Shown in pieces: positions 4,839 through 5,398 of a DNA stretch of 5,398 nucleotides; the first letter of the stretch is position 1, and each line of letters begins with the position of its first letter. The DNA comes from Caldilineaceae bacterium (GTDB taxonomy: Bacteria; Chloroflexota; Anaerolineae; Caldilineales; Caldilineaceae). The translations under genes and the position numbers were made by a program. A model generated the notes under the pieces. It did no database searches, was not told the origin of the DNA, and was given only the letters and a program-made list of their open reading frames with translations. The stretch spans positions 1 through 5,398 of the forward strand of contig JACSRH010000401.1 in NCBI GenBank assembly GCA_014879855.1, written 5' to 3'.

Positions 4839-5398
4839 TTACTTCATCGCCGCAGGATTCAGGCAGTTCGGCGGCAGCGTGCCGGCCAGACCTGCCAGCA
4901 GGTTGTCGGCGGCCATTTCGGCCATCTGGCTGCGCGTCTCAAAGCTGGCGCTGGCAATGTGCGGCACGATCAGCGCGTTGTCGAGCGTGTAGAGCGGATG
5001 CTCGGCGGGCAGCGGCTCCGGGTCGGTCACATCCAGCCCCGCGGCGAAGATCTGGCCGGCCTTCAACGCCTCGTAGAGCGCCATCGTGTCCACGACCGGG
5101 CCGCGTGACGTGTTGACCAGGATAGCGTTCGGCTTCATCAGCCGCAGCGACTGCGCATTGATGTAATGGCGCGTCTCCGGCGTCAGCGGCACATGCAGCG
5201 AAACAAAATCAGATTGCGCCAGCAGCTCCTCCTTGCTGACCGGGATGGCGCCCAGCTCCTGCTCCGCCACTTCACTGCGCAGCGCGTCGTGGTAGAGGAT
5301 GCGCATGCCAAAGCCGCGCGCGCGCCGCGCCATCGCCAGCCCGATGCGCCCGATGCCGGCGATGCCCAGCGTGGCGCCGTGGATGTCCTGCCCCATCA
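4839..5398 (-). CDS. D-isomer-specific 2-hydroxyacid dehydrogenase, glyoxylate/hydroxypyruvate reductase-like (N-terminus outside window)
   Basis: NAD(P)-dependent cytoplasmic reductase of the 2-hydroxyacid dehydrogenase family; the closest fit is GyaR/D-glycerate dehydrogenase, which reduces glyoxylate or hydroxypyruvate. The visible part is the C-terminal ~186 residues of a usual ~320. Counting from the first complete codon (5394-5396): the nucleotide-binding glycine motif GIGRIG (14-19), with D37 closing the second strand, which favours NADH over NADPH; the NTSRGPVVD motif with catalytic R98; DPEPLP with E127; and PHIASAS with the catalytic H146. All three catalytic residues are present. 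The Met at 5394-5396 is internal, because the frame runs off the window edge and this point lies just before the Rossmann glycine loop. The gene is convergent with the toxin-antitoxin operon and is not part of the rhamnose unit. Phosphoglycerate or other D-2-hydroxyacids remain possible substrates. Confidence 0.93.
   Translation of the reverse strand, partial: MGQDIHGATLGIAGIGRIGLAMARRARGFGMRILYHDALRSEVAEQELGAIPVSKEELLAQSDFVSLHVPLTPETRHYINAQSLRLMKPNAILVNTSRGPVVDTMALYEALKAGQIFAAGLDVTDPEPLPAEHPLYTLDNALIVPHIASASFETRSQMAEMAADNLLAGLAGTLPPNCLNPAAMK

Overview
The window looks like an accessory stretch of a GC-rich bacterial chromosome, most likely Chloroflexota (Anaerolineae/Caldilinea-like). Support for this is indirect. 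The surface protein ends in a proline-rich 'LPLI' tail of the sort common at the ends of Chloroflexota exported proteins. The isomerase, mutarotase and dehydrogenase also have the look of that phylum, and the intergenic palindromes with 'cacgaag...caaag' arms are familiar from such genomes. No rRNA, tRNA or CRISPR array is present to confirm the taxon.

Layout. (1) 1-842: the 3' part of an IS21-family insertion sequence, comprising most of istB and the right terminal region with three transposase-site-like repeats, ending in TTGACA. (2) 843-1739: a surface-type protein of about four degenerate 57-68-residue modules, almost certainly 5'-truncated by the insertion sequence. (3) 1740-2041: non-coding DNA with a striking perfect 19-bp inverted repeat and a second, weaker one. 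(4) 2042-3931: a two-gene sugar unit, an L-arabinose-isomerase-fold ketol isomerase followed by L-rhamnose mutarotase (rhaM), separated by 96 bases containing short GCGGATT-type repeats. (5) 3936-4700: a self-contained toxin-antitoxin cassette (Phd/YefM antitoxin plus VapC PIN-domain toxin) with its own promoter and a near-perfect operator over the -10 and probable start site. (6) 4697-4811: a ~115-bp imperfect palindrome between convergent genes, probably a bidirectional terminator. (7) 4839-5398, minus strand: the C-terminal 60% of a D-2-hydroxyacid dehydrogenase resembling glyoxylate/hydroxypyruvate reductase (GyaR).

How it fits together. The mutarotase supplies the correct anomer of a deoxysugar, probably L-rhamnose, to the isomerase. 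Because the isomerase has the AraA fold rather than the TIM-barrel fold of RhaA/RhaI, it is a candidate non-orthologous L-rhamnose (or related sugar) isomerase. The toxin-antitoxin cassette is visibly less GC-rich than its neighbours and looks like a later insertion. The VapC copy has Asn where the fourth acidic active-site residue normally sits, so its activity is open to question.
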